Shown: positions 1 through 8,392 of the stretch, piece after piece
Layout of the letters: every line of letters begins with the position of its first letter
Position numbering within the stretch: the stretch's first letter is position 1
Assembly: GCA_052031065.1 (NCBI GenBank)
Contig: JBPEXY010000246.1
Span: forward strand, 1-39,478
Origin: JBPEXY01 sp052031065
GTDB lineage: Bacteria; Pseudomonadota; Gammaproteobacteria; Immundisolibacterales; Immundisolibacteraceae
Direction: 5' to 3'
Length of the DNA stretch: 39,478 nucleotides
Program-made: the position numbers and the translations under genes
Notes under the pieces: generated by a model
Database searches by the model: none
Told to the model about the DNA's origin: nothing
Seen by the model: the letters and a program-made list of their open reading frames with translations, nothing else

Positions 1-155
1 AATGCCACGTTAAAATAGAAACCAACGGGGAATTATCGGCAACCTTTCCTCAACCACAACGCGCTTTAACGCCAGGACAGTCCGTGGTTTTTTATCAACA
101 GGATATCTGCCTGGGCGGCGCAGTCATCGCTGACGTCATCCAGCAAAACAGATAA
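1..155 (+). CDS. mnmA: tRNA-specific 2-thiouridylase MnmA, C-terminal fragment
   Basis: Only the last 50 codons are inside the window, read in the frame that starts at base 3 and ends at the TAA at 153-155. The translated tail contains ALTPGQSVVFY followed by a CLGGAVI-type ending, which matches the conserved C-terminal beta-barrel of MnmA/TrmU. The family thiolates U34 of tRNA-Lys, -Glu and -Gln using sulfur relayed to its catalytic cysteines; those cysteines and the ATP PP-loop lie upstream, outside the window. The call rests on the C-terminal motif alone. The gene is cut by the window edge; nothing suggests that it is broken. Confidence 0.85.
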   Translation, partial: CHVKIETNGELSATFPQPQRALTPGQSVVFYQQDICLGGAVIADVIQQNR

Positions 156-236
156 TCCGATAGTGCTCATTTTTAAAAAAGGCCCCTGAAAAGGCTCGAT
201 AATCAGGCAAAAAACGCCTTAAAAAAAGAGAAGCCA

Positions 237-1421
237 TTGAAGCACATCCGCTATTTTTTCTGGGAGGCCCCTCCCCATTTCTATACGCTCATGCTGGGCG
301 TCTTCATGCAGCTAATCGGTTCAGGCGAAGGTTATCGCTTCGCCTTTCATCTGAATTTATTGATTGTAATTGCCTATTTTTTATTTGCTTACAGAAAGCT
401 CAGTAAAGAGCCTGCAGTCATAGTCATAGCTTGCCTGCCCGTCATTTATATCGTGCTGAACACCCTCTCCGGGTCCGACCTGGTTTACTCTGGAGAAATT
501 CGCACATTAATTTTCTCTAGCACCCTGGCTATCAGCATATGGATTATTGACCAGAAAGACCCAGACTATCTTGGCAAGATAGCACTGATGGCAACCACCA
601 TTACCATTATTGGCTACACAACCACTCAGACCATCGCAATATTTGCCTTCAAACAACCTTTTGGAACACTCACCAACCCTCACTACCTCTCTCTGGGAAG
701 CTCCATTGCCTTCATAATCACGACAGGGCTATATTTAAAATCAGTTTCGTTATGGAAATATGCGCTGATACCTGCCCTTGGACTACTGGGTTTTTTTATC
801 ATTCACAGCTCCTCCAGGCCAATTTGGTTTGGCCTGTTATGCTCCTCGATACTTCTAGTTGTTTTTATTGATAAACGATTTCGGATTTCGTCTTTAGCAA
901 TAACAACAGCGACAATAACAATACTTCTAACAGGAAATATCGGTGGCGTCCTGGACAGAACCAAATCACTAATAACCCAGATCAAAGAGGAAGAGCGAGT
1001 GACGCTCTGGAAAGACACCTGGGCGATGCAGAAAGAAAGTTCCTACAAAGAATGGTTTGTAGGGCATGGCCTTAAGTCTTTTGAGGATGATTTTAAAGAT
1101 TACTCTACTTATCACACCAAAGGCACTGACCTGAACAGTCCACACAATTACATCCTGGAGGCACTATACTTATCTGGATTGGCAGGCCTGATTTTATTGA
1201 TCATTGTCATCACAAAAATATACATAAAAATCTTTCAGGGACTAAAAGATAACGATAAAAGAAGAAGTGTGTATTTGCTACTTTTATGCTTGATAACTGC
1301 TAACACGATGGCAGCAAGCATAACAGTCCCTCTGTTTTCGAGATACAATCTGACATGCGCCGCGATCGTAGTTGGTAGTTTATTGGTATTAGATCAAAAA
1401 CGGCTCAGGGAATCGACATGA
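237..1421 (+). CDS. O-antigen ligase / polymerase-like membrane protein
   Basis: This 394-residue protein is almost entirely hydrophobic, with about ten predicted membrane helices and a large periplasmic loop at about residues 240-300. Just after the loop comes a SPHNYILEALY segment, typical of the WaaL/Wzy (O-antigen ligase, PF04932) superfamily. By family knowledge such proteins join or polymerise undecaprenyl-linked glycans at the periplasmic face; the exact substrate cannot be read from sequence. The best start is a TTG at 237, preceded by a purine-rich AAAGAGAAG stretch. The gene overlaps the downstream glycosyltransferase by ATGA, so the two are probably translationally coupled. It is visibly more AT-rich and uses more A/T-ending codons than the acnA-purB region that follows, which suggests horizontal acquisition. 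It could be a polymerase rather than a ligase. Confidence 0.8.
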   Translation: MKHIRYFFWEAPPHFYTLMLGVFMQLIGSGEGYRFAFHLNLLIVIAYFLFAYRKLSKEPAVIVIACLPVIYIVLNTLSGSDLVYSGEIRTLIFSSTLAISIWIIDQKDPDYLGKIALMATTITIIGYTTTQTIAIFAFKQPFGTLTNPHYLSLGSSIAFIITTGLYLKSVSLWKYALIPALGLLGFFIIHSSSRPIWFGLLCSSILLVVFIDKRFRISSLAITTATITILLTGNIGGVLDRTKSLITQIKEEERVTLWKDTWAMQKESSYKEWFVGHGLKSFEDDFKDYSTYHTKGTDLNSPHNYILEALYLSGLAGLILLIIVITKIYIKIFQGLKDNDKRRSVYLLLLCLITANTMAASITVPLFSRYNLTCAAIVVGSLLVLDQKRLREST

Positions 1422-2377
1422 AAGAACCTATCACCGTTTTGATTCCCAACTTCAATGGTGAAAAATTGTTAGTCGATAACCTGCCAACAGTTATCGACGC
1501 TCTGAAAACCTACTGTCTGGAAAGCCGCGTTCTTGTTGTCGATGATGGCTCAACCGACAACAGCCTACAGGTTTTAAACGACAAATTTGCCGATGTGAAA
1601 GTTGTTGTCCACTCAGACAACAGAGGGTTTGCCGAGGCAGTAAAATCCGGAATCGCTGCGACCAGCACCGAACTAGTCTTTCTAGTCAATTCAGATGTAC
1701 AGGTCAAAGAGGAGATATTCACTAAACTGGTTAGCTACTTCGATGACCAAAGCACCTTCTCTGTCAGTCCATTGATCTGCACTGAAGACGGCGGTAGTAA
1801 AAGGCACTCCTGGAATTTACGTCAGTTTAAAAATGGCATGCTGAAACTGATGAAATGGCAGCTCGCAGAAGCGAAAAAACTGCGAAAGCAAGGTGAAAAA
1901 CTACCCACCCTGTATGCATCTGGCGGTTCATTGATGCTCAGAAAGTCGATGTTCGAGGCCCTGGGTGGCTTCGACCCCATCTATAAACCATTCTATGGTG
2001 AGGACTCAGACCTGGGGTTGCGAGCCTGGCGACAGGGCTGGAGCAGCTATTTTGAACCCAACGCATACATCGTTCACCAAAGCAGGGGGGCAATCAAGGA
2101 GAACAACGACCTGCGTTATGTTAAATGTATACGCCGCCGGAACCGCTACCTCCTTGAATGGATACACCTTGAACCGTATCAGTTAGCCCTCTTCTCCTTT
2201 CCCATCACACTGTTAAAACTGATCGGAGAGGCGCTGCTGTTTGACAGAACTAACTTACGAGGTTTTTGTCTTGCTGTGCCGAGAATCCCTGCGGTAGTAA
2301 AAAAACGGGCCATGTTGAGGAGATCAAGCTCTCTAAGCCTGTCCGATGTATTGAAGAGGATCAGGGCTTATTGCTAG
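1418..2377 (+). CDS. Family 2 glycosyltransferase (rhamnosyltransferase-like)
   Basis: A 319-residue soluble GT-A fold protein. The N-terminus carries the nucleotide-sugar signature TVLIPNFNG followed by VVDDGSTDNS (about residues 40-49); the metal-binding region reads NSDVQ (about residues 90-95), and the acceptor-side GGFDP...YGEDSDLGLRAWRQGW block lies at about residues 185-210. This combination is typical of GT2 enzymes of the WbbL/rhamnosyltransferase type that build O-antigen or exopolysaccharide repeat units on the cytoplasmic side of the membrane. The ATG overlaps the TGA of the ligase-like gene (ATGA), so the pair is an operon. No flippase, polymerase or other transferase follows, so the rest of the pathway must lie elsewhere. 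Donor and acceptor sugars are not predictable. Confidence 0.88.
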   Translation: MKEPITVLIPNFNGEKLLVDNLPTVIDALKTYCLESRVLVVDDGSTDNSLQVLNDKFADVKVVVHSDNRGFAEAVKSGIAATSTELVFLVNSDVQVKEEIFTKLVSYFDDQSTFSVSPLICTEDGGSKRHSWNLRQFKNGMLKLMKWQLAEAKKLRKQGEKLPTLYASGGSLMLRKSMFEALGGFDPIYKPFYGEDSDLGLRAWRQGWSSYFEPNAYIVHQSRGAIKENNDLRYVKCIRRRNRYLLEWIHLEPYQLALFSFPITLLKLIGEALLFDRTNLRGFCLAVPRIPAVVKKRAMLRRSSSLSLSDVLKRIRAYC

Positions 2378-2467
2378 CGCATAAAACGAGCATACGCCGC
2401 ACCAGCAGCCGTTTAATGGTTCTAGTCTCCCTGAACCAAAATACCTTTGCCTCTTAAACCAATCTTC

Positions 2468-2839
2468 CTAATCAGACTGTCGCGCCACTGGGAATTCGAT
2501 CACCTTCGCCTTTTCTTCAAAGCGGGGCCGCGGGGTCATTTTCCCGGGGTCGCCATCAAGAAAAGCGTTAAGGGATTCCAGCAGACCACTGGGGCCAGCG
2601 ACGGAATCCCACATCAGCGTTGACAGCTTCTGCGTTGCAGCAACGGCATTAGGGGAAGAATCTCGTGCAGCATCAGCACGGAATTGCAGATGCCGCAGCT
2701 TTTTCTGGATATGGTCTGGTGCCGCTGAGATGTTAGCGTCAATCAACTCCCGCCGCCGACGGTTGAACTCCTCCGGGTCATCTTTCGCCAGTTTGGCAAA
2801 GGTATCGAAATCGAAATCTTTGACATCTGTCGTCTTCAT
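2468..2839 (-). CDS. DUF3135-family protein
   Basis: This small, charged, soluble protein of 123 residues begins MKTTDVKDFDFDTFAKLA and contains the DFDTFAKLAKDDPEEFNRRR block characteristic of gammaproteobacterial DUF3135 proteins. The function of the family is unknown. I prefer the ATG at 2839 because CAGGAG lies 8 nt upstream on the minus strand; a GTG at 2884 in the same frame would add 15 residues but lacks a comparable ribosome-binding site. It lies downstream of acnA on the same strand in the chromosome but is separated by about 140 bp, and it converges with the glycosyltransferase gene. No membrane segment or signal peptide is seen. Confidence 0.75.
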   Translation of the reverse strand: MKTTDVKDFDFDTFAKLAKDDPEEFNRRRRELIDANISAAPDHIQKKLRHLQFRADAARDSSPNAVAATQKLSTLMWDSVAGPSGLLESLNAFLDGDPGKMTPRPRFEEKAKVIEFPVARQSD

Positions 2840-2981
2840 TTCCGCAACTCCTGCAGCTTTTTCCCTGCCTGCAATAACGCTCACGCGTTAGCAGGGCGCC
2901 CCAACCAATCCATACCTTTTTTCAAGGCTATCCAAAATCTGCCTACAGCTCAAGTCAGGCCCCTATGAGCCGAGCAAGCTC

Positions 2982-5672
2982 CTAACCTTGCCGCATAAAG
3001 TCACGAAGCACATAGTTGAGAATGCCGCCGTGGCGGTAGTAGTCGACCTCAATTGGGGTGTCGATACGCGCGATCACCTTGAATTCCTGGCTCTGTCCAT
3101 CTTTAGTGGCGACAACAGTCAACTGGTCACCTGGCCGGATCGAATCGCCAAGATCGGGAAAATCGAACTGTTCATGCCCCGTCAGGCCGTGAGTCTGCGC
3201 GCTCTCACCCTCCAGGTACTGCAAAGGCAGAACACCCATGCCAATCAGGTTGCTGCGGTGAATGCGCTCGTAACTCTCTGCAATCACAACCTTCACACCA
3301 AGCAGAAAAGTACCTTTGGCCGCCCAGTCACGGGATGACCCGGCACCATACATCTGCCCGGCCAGCACCACCAGCGGAGTACCATCAGAAATATATTTCT
3401 GCGCCGCGTCGTAAACCGAGAGCTCCTCGTTGGTCGGCAGATAGCGGGTCCAGCCGCCCTCGCGGGGAGCGACGAGATCATTTTTCAGACGGATGTTGCC
3501 GAACGTACCACGCGCCATCACCCGGTCATTGCCGCGGCGCGAGCCAAAACTGTTCCAGTCACCCTTTTCCACACCATTTTCCAGCAGATAGGCGGCAGCA
3601 GGACCATCGGCAGGAATCACGCCGGCCGGACTGATATGGTCGGTGGTAACAAAATCACCCAGTTTCAACAGTGCGCGGGCGCCGCTGATCGGCGCAATAG
3701 GTTGGGCGGTTTCCGGAAAGTCGACGAAAAAAGGCGGCTCCTGGATATAGGTTGATTCCAGTTTCCAGTCATAAACCGCCGCCGAATCATCGGCTTCAAT
3801 GGCATTCCAGTCAGGATTGCTGCGGGCAACATCTTTGTAACCTGCTTTGTAAAGAGCCGGGTCGTTAGCCAGCAGCATTGCCTCTGCCACCTCCTCACTG
3901 GAGGGCCAGATATCGCGAAAATAGACCGGCTGGCCATCACCACCGGTGCCGATCGGGTCGGTATCAAAATCGACCTTTACGTTACCTGCCAACGCATAGG
4001 CCACCACCAGCGGCGGTGAGGCAAGATAGTTGGCTTTGGTATGCGGACTCACACGCCCCTCAAAGTTACGATTCCCACTAAGCACTGCACTGACCACCAG
4101 CTCTTTACTGTTGATCGCATCCACCACTGCCGGGTCGAGGGGGCCAGAGTTACCGATACAGGTGGTGCAACCGTAACCCACGGTCTGAAAACCGAGCTGA
4201 TCGAGATAATCCTGCAGACCCGCTTTTTCGAGGTACTCGGTGACCACCCGCGAACCGGGTGCGAGACTGGTCTTTACTGTCGAGGCAACGCTCAGTCCCT
4301 TTTCCACAGCCTTCTTTGCCACGAGACCGGCCGCCAGCATGACTCCAGGGTTGGAAGTATTCGTGCAACTGGTAATCGCCGCGATCACTACCGAACCGTG
4401 GGTCAACTCGGCATCGTCAAAACCCTCGACAACAGCAGACGCTGCGCTATCGGCTACCGCAAAACCATCTTCCGCAGCGGGTTGAGACAGGCTGGTGACA
4501 AACTGATTTGCCATCTCTTTGAGCGCTATGCGGTCATGAGGGCGACGCGGGCCGGCCAGGCTCGGCACCACACTACCCAGATCCAGCTCCAGCACATCGG
4601 TAAAACTGGGTTCGACCATCTCAGCAGTGCGAAACATACCCTGGGCGCGATAGTAATCTTCAACCAGCTGAATCTGCTCTTCGGAACGACCGGTGACACG
4701 CAGATAGTTCAAAGTTTCCTGGTCGACCGGAAAAAAGCCGATAGTAGCGCCATACTCCGGCCCCATATTGGCAATGGTGCCACGATCCGCCAGCGGCAGG
4801 TTATCCAGGCCGGTACCGAAAAATTCGACGAATTTGCCGACCACACCGTATTTGCGCAGCTGCTGAACGATAGTGAGCGTGAGATCGGTCGCGGTAACAC
4901 CATCCTGCAGCTTACCGGTGAGACGAAAGCCAATCACCTCCGGCATCGGGATGTAAATCGGCTGGCCCAGCATGCAGGCCTCCGCTTCAATGCCGCCGAC
5001 CCCCCAACCGACAACCCCCAGCCCGTTGATCATGGTGGTGTGGGAGTCGGTTCCAACCAGTGAGTCGGGATAGGCAACAGAGCCGTTCTGCTCCTTGGTG
5101 AGGACACTCCTGGCGAGGTGCTCAAGATTGACCTGATGAACAATGCCGACCGAAGGCGGGGTTATATTCAGGGTTTCATAAGCGCCCTGGCCCCAGCGCA
5201 AAAACTCATAGCGTTCTTTATTGCGCTGAAATTCCAGCCGGGTATTCTCTGCAAGCGCGCTGTCGCTACCCGCTTTATCGACCTGTACCGAGTGGTCGAT
5301 CACCAGATCCACCGGCACCAGCGGCTCTATTTTGGCGGGATCCTTACCAGCCCGCTGCATAGCACTTCGCAGAGCCGCGAGATCCACCACGCAAGGCACG
5401 CCAGTAAAATCCTGCAACACCACGCGACCTGGAATAAAGGGCACTTCGCCCTCACCACCCGCCTGACCCCAGTTCATCAGTGCCTTGATATGAGTATCCT
5501 CAACCGCCGCATGGTCCTGATTACGCAAAACCGATTCCAGCAGTACCCGTATCGACAGCGGCAAGCGGGAAACATCGCTACCCTGTTCCGTCAGACTCGG
5601 CAAGCTGTAGTAATCGACCTCGCGGCCGCCGCTTTGCAACGTTTTACGGGTAAAGGAAAAATCTGAACTCAT
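2982..5672 (-). CDS. acnA: Aconitate hydratase A
   Basis: Catalyses citrate to isocitrate conversion in the TCA cycle through a [4Fe-4S] cluster. The protein of 896 residues is close to E. coli AcnA in length. The three cluster ligands are visible as C436 in ITSCTNTSNPG and C502/C505 in GYGCTTCIGNSG, at positions equivalent to those of AcnA (IRP1-type) enzymes. The swivel domain is at the C-terminus (GSSRDWAAKG, YERIHRSNLIGMG). I chose the ATG at 5672 because GGAG lies 9 nt upstream; an in-frame GTG at 5678 would leave only 3 nt of spacing. A 14-bp perfect palindrome sits 16 nt upstream of the start and may be an operator. The gene stands alone and is divergent from purB. Confidence 0.97.
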   Translation of the reverse strand: MSSDFSFTRKTLQSGGREVDYYSLPSLTEQGSDVSRLPLSIRVLLESVLRNQDHAAVEDTHIKALMNWGQAGGEGEVPFIPGRVVLQDFTGVPCVVDLAALRSAMQRAGKDPAKIEPLVPVDLVIDHSVQVDKAGSDSALAENTRLEFQRNKERYEFLRWGQGAYETLNITPPSVGIVHQVNLEHLARSVLTKEQNGSVAYPDSLVGTDSHTTMINGLGVVGWGVGGIEAEACMLGQPIYIPMPEVIGFRLTGKLQDGVTATDLTLTIVQQLRKYGVVGKFVEFFGTGLDNLPLADRGTIANMGPEYGATIGFFPVDQETLNYLRVTGRSEEQIQLVEDYYRAQGMFRTAEMVEPSFTDVLELDLGSVVPSLAGPRRPHDRIALKEMANQFVTSLSQPAAEDGFAVADSAASAVVEGFDDAELTHGSVVIAAITSCTNTSNPGVMLAAGLVAKKAVEKGLSVASTVKTSLAPGSRVVTEYLEKAGLQDYLDQLGFQTVGYGCTTCIGNSGPLDPAVVDAINSKELVVSAVLSGNRNFEGRVSPHTKANYLASPPLVVAYALAGNVKVDFDTDPIGTGGDGQPVYFRDIWPSSEEVAEAMLLANDPALYKAGYKDVARSNPDWNAIEADDSAAVYDWKLESTYIQEPPFFVDFPETAQPIAPISGARALLKLGDFVTTDHISPAGVIPADGPAAAYLLENGVEKGDWNSFGSRRGNDRVMARGTFGNIRLKNDLVAPREGGWTRYLPTNEELSVYDAAQKYISDGTPLVVLAGQMYGAGSSRDWAAKGTFLLGVKVVIAESYERIHRSNLIGMGVLPLQYLEGESAQTHGLTGHEQFDFPDLGDSIRPGDQLTVVATKDGQSQEFKVIARIDTPIEVDYYRHGGILNYVLRDFMRQG

Positions 5673-5687
5673 AACCACCTACTCCAT

Positions 5688-5701
5688 CCATACCGGTATG
5701 G
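5688..5701. promoter_or_regulatory. 14-bp perfect palindrome upstream of acnA
   Basis: CCATACCGGTATGG is a perfect self-complementary 14-mer located between the acnA ribosome-binding site and the rest of the 308-bp acnA-purB intergenic region. Its position in the immediate acnA leader suits a dimeric repressor site or a small leader hairpin. No regulator can be named from the sequence. Confidence 0.4.
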
Positions 5702-5980
5702 TCAGGCTCATTACCGTGCTGCGTCGTTGCGGCATCAGGTAACCAGCCAGACAAAAATATTGATGACTTGCGCTTCAGCTACGCCCGCCCCACGACGGAG
5801 TTGAAAATTGCTCAACCTGGGACCTGGGCTGCCGTGGCAAAAGGGTTAAAATTGTACCATTGCCGGCATTAACGAGTAGTCCCGCGCCGACTGCCCATGC
5901 TGTAAAGCACAGCCACCGTAACGACCCAGGCAAATACCGTCAGCCCATCTTCCTACTGTTCGCAACCAGTGACCGAAACC
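5702..5980. other. acnA-purB divergent intergenic region
   Basis: This is the remainder of the gap between the divergent acnA and purB starts. It must hold at least the acnA and purB promoters. A TACAAT-like -10 is present on the minus strand at 5851-5856 but lacks a recognisable -35, so I do not call it as a promoter. Short open frames here have no ribosome-binding site or family resemblance. Confidence 0.4.
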
Positions 5981-7348
5981 ATGACCCTAACTCCTCTCAA
6001 AGCACTTTCGCCACTCGACGGCCGCTATCGGCGACACACTGACGAACTGGCCAGCATCTTTAGCGAAGCTGGCCTGATTCGCCAGCGCCTGAAAGTGGAG
6101 ATTGAATGGCTGATAGCAATGGCTAACAGTACTGAGATCGATGAGCTGAAACCCTTTTCAACAGCCGCTACCGACAGGCTCAGAGCTATCGAGTCCGGTT
6201 TTGACGAAGCGGCTGCTGAACGGGTTAAAGAGATCGAAGCGACCACCAACCATGACGTTAAGGCGGTCGAATATTTTCTGCGCGAACAGTTATTGGCAGA
6301 CAACGAACTGGCAGCTGCCAGCGAGTTCATTCACTTTGCCTGCACCTCGGAAGATATCAACAACCTTGCTCACGGCCTGATGCTGAAACAGGGTCGTGAA
6401 CAGATCCTACTGCCGATGCTAGCGGCAATCGAAACAACGGTTGCCGATCTCGCGGCGGCCCATGCAGCGCAACCAATGCTGTCACGCACACACGGTCAGG
6501 CCGCATCTCCAACCACCATGGGCAAGGAGCTGGCCAACGTAGTTGCCCGACTGACCCGCCAGCGCCGACAATTTTCCAGCACGGAAATCCTCGGCAAATT
6601 CAACGGTGCGGTCGGCAACTTCAACGCGCACCTGGCCGCCTACCCGCAAGTCGACTGGCCGCGACTCAGCGCACAGTTCATCGCTGGGCTGGGACTGTGC
6701 CCCAACCCGTTGACCACGCAGATCGAGCCCCACGACTACATGGCTGAACTGTTTGACGCCCTGAGTCGCATCAACACCATTCTGATTGATCTCTGCCGGG
6801 ACATCTGGACTTACATCTCCCTCGGCTATTTTCGTCAGAAAGTAATCGCCGGGGAAGTAGGCTCTTCGACCATGCCGCACAAAGTCAACCCAATCGATTT
6901 TGAAAACGCAGAGGGCAACCTGGGCATCGCCAACGCCCTGCTGGAGCATCTGGCCAGAAAGCTGCCGATCTCGAGAATGCAGCGCGACCTGACCGATTCC
7001 ACCGTGATCCGCAGTGTCGGTACCGCCCTGGGCTATATCGTGGTTGCTGGCCGCTCACTGCAGAAAGGCTTGGGCAAACTCGAACTCAACGCCGATGCGC
7101 TAAAACAGGATCTGGAAGACAATCAGGAAGTCCTTGCAGAAGCGATCCAGACCGTAATGCGCCGGTATGCAGTGCCAGAACCTTACGAAAAACTGAAAGC
7201 CCTGACTCGCGGCCAGAGGATCACCGCAGGCGAGCTGGAGAGATTTATCAACACCCTGGAGATCCCCGAGACAGAGCGGTCAAGACTACTGACCATGACA
7301 CCAGCCAGCTACATAGGTCTCGCAGAACAGCTGACCAGATCGCTTTAA
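5981..7348 (+). CDS. purB: Adenylosuccinate lyase
   Basis: Catalyses two steps of purine synthesis, releasing fumarate from SAICAR and from adenylosuccinate. The 455-residue protein is full length and follows E. coli PurB closely, from an N-terminal ALSPLDGRYRRH through TTNHDVKAVEY and FACTSEDINN (about residues 110-120) to the superfamily signature GSSTMPHKVNP with the catalytic loop serines at 295-296. I chose the ATG at 5981, which aligns with the E. coli start; an in-frame GTG lies 12 nt upstream at 5969. Neither has a clear Shine-Dalgarno sequence. The pseudouridine synthase gene follows after 28 nt, so the two are probably cotranscribed. Confidence 0.97.
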   Translation: MTLTPLKALSPLDGRYRRHTDELASIFSEAGLIRQRLKVEIEWLIAMANSTEIDELKPFSTAATDRLRAIESGFDEAAAERVKEIEATTNHDVKAVEYFLREQLLADNELAAASEFIHFACTSEDINNLAHGLMLKQGREQILLPMLAAIETTVADLAAAHAAQPMLSRTHGQAASPTTMGKELANVVARLTRQRRQFSSTEILGKFNGAVGNFNAHLAAYPQVDWPRLSAQFIAGLGLCPNPLTTQIEPHDYMAELFDALSRINTILIDLCRDIWTYISLGYFRQKVIAGEVGSSTMPHKVNPIDFENAEGNLGIANALLEHLARKLPISRMQRDLTDSTVIRSVGTALGYIVVAGRSLQKGLGKLELNADALKQDLEDNQEVLAEAIQTVMRRYAVPEPYEKLKALTRGQRITAGELERFINTLEIPETERSRLLTMTPASYIGLAEQLTRSL

Positions 7349-7376
7349 ACAACGGTTAATAAAGTCCTGGCTAACC

Positions 7377-8273
7377 GTGACGGCCAAAAAAGAAACTGGT
7401 GCGGAACCGCCACTGCCGCCACCGATTGACCCTGACAGCGACACTCCGCGGGAGTTTCATCTCACCTGCGCCACCGCCGCAGCAGCACTGACCTTGCTGG
7501 CCGAAGCCACCGGCCTGTCACGCTCTGCGGTGAAAAAAGCAATGAACCAGGGCGCGGTCTGGTGGCAACGCAAGGACCAGGTACGCCGGCTCCGGCGTGC
7601 CGATCGGCAGATCAACCCCGGCGAACAGCTTCACCTCTACTGGAACCGGCAGGTACTTGCCGAAACGCCTGAACCTGCGGCGCTGATTCGGGATCTCGAC
7701 TACATCACCGTCTGGAACAAGCCGCCGGGCATGCTCTCACAGGGATCACGCTGGGGCGATCATTGCACCATCACCCGCTTTGCCGAACAAAACCTGGCGC
7801 CACAGCGCAGTGCCTATCTGGTCCACCGCCTTGACCGCCTGGCAAGTGGACTAATGGTTATCGCCCACCGCAAGACCACAGCGCGCGATCTGGCACAACA
7901 ATTTCGGCTCCGCGAGGTCGAAAAACGCTACGTCACCTGGGTTAAGGGAAAATTCCCGGGCGATCAACCGCTTACCCTGGACCAGCCCCTGGACGGCAAA
8001 CCGGCCCACAGCGAGGTTAAGCTCAAACGCTATGATCAGCCACAGGAACGCAGCCAGGTAGAAATCACCATTTCAACCGGCCGCAAACATCAAATCATGC
8101 GCCACCTGGCCGAGGCCGGCTGGCCACTGATTGGCGATCCGCTTTACGGTGACACCAATATTGACGGCAAGATCCCACTGAACAACCACCCTTTTCAACT
8201 CACCGCCTGCCGTCTCGCCTTTCGCGACCCGGTCGCCGGTTCTGCTCTGGAATTTGTGCTTCCGGTTACATAA
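7377..8273 (+). CDS. RluA-family RNA pseudouridine synthase
   Basis: A 298-residue cytoplasmic enzyme of the RluA family, which isomerises uridine to pseudouridine in rRNA or tRNA. An S4-like N-terminal part (about residues 30-95) precedes the catalytic domain. The catalytic aspartate is D153 in VHRLDRLASGLMV, and the conserved ISTGRKHQIMRHLA and PLIGDPLYG blocks follow at about residues 230-260. The gene begins with GTG, and the first 25 residues are proline-rich and probably disordered. The S4-like segment is short, and I cannot assign it to RluA, RluC or RluD, so the target site is left open. Confidence 0.9.
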   Translation: MTAKKETGAEPPLPPPIDPDSDTPREFHLTCATAAAALTLLAEATGLSRSAVKKAMNQGAVWWQRKDQVRRLRRADRQINPGEQLHLYWNRQVLAETPEPAALIRDLDYITVWNKPPGMLSQGSRWGDHCTITRFAEQNLAPQRSAYLVHRLDRLASGLMVIAHRKTTARDLAQQFRLREVEKRYVTWVKGKFPGDQPLTLDQPLDGKPAHSEVKLKRYDQPQERSQVEITISTGRKHQIMRHLAEAGWPLIGDPLYGDTNIDGKIPLNNHPFQLTACRLAFRDPVAGSALEFVLPVT

Positions 8274-8324
8274 CCGCCCGTGATGTCGCGGGACAACAGG
8301 ACTGCCAGAACCAACATCACAGAT

Positions 8325-8354
8325 AAAAAAAAGCGCTACGGAGGGTAGCGCTTT
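8325..8354 (-). terminator. Rho-independent terminator, minus strand
   Basis: A perfect 10-bp stem (8330-8339 pairing with 8345-8354) with a 5-nt loop is followed on the minus strand by eight T residues (8325-8332, partly within the stem base). On the minus strand the loop reads CCTCC. The orientation means it ends transcripts coming from the argH side, about 640 nt beyond the argH stop, or ends a separate small RNA. The plus strand has no T-run after the stem, so it should not terminate the pseudouridine synthase transcript efficiently. Confidence 0.8.
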
Positions 8355-8392
8355 GAAGAAGAGCTATGCAGCTCTTGGGGGGAGGATACCTG
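8325..8392 (-). ncRNA. Candidate small RNA with CCUCC loops (3' part)
   Basis: Read on the minus strand, the terminator is immediately preceded by a second hairpin (7-bp stem 8359-8365/8370-8376, loop GCAT) and, before that, by a C-rich TCCTCCCCCC single strand. Two unpaired CCUCC-type motifs, one in the terminator loop and one in the 5' segment, are complementary to Shine-Dalgarno sequences, a design seen in some bacterial regulatory RNAs. I could not locate a promoter, so the 5' end is a guess. The alternative is that this is simply the structured 3' end of the argH transcript. Confidence 0.35.

Noticed and set aside
4041..5063. 340-codon frame antisense to acnA
   Set aside because: It lies wholly opposite a well-conserved aconitase gene, has no ribosome-binding site and reads as low-similarity basic/His-rich sequence typical of antisense frames in GC-rich DNA.
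5860..6042. 60-codon frame before purB
   Set aside because: It overlaps the purB start in another frame and has neither ribosome-binding site nor recognisable composition.
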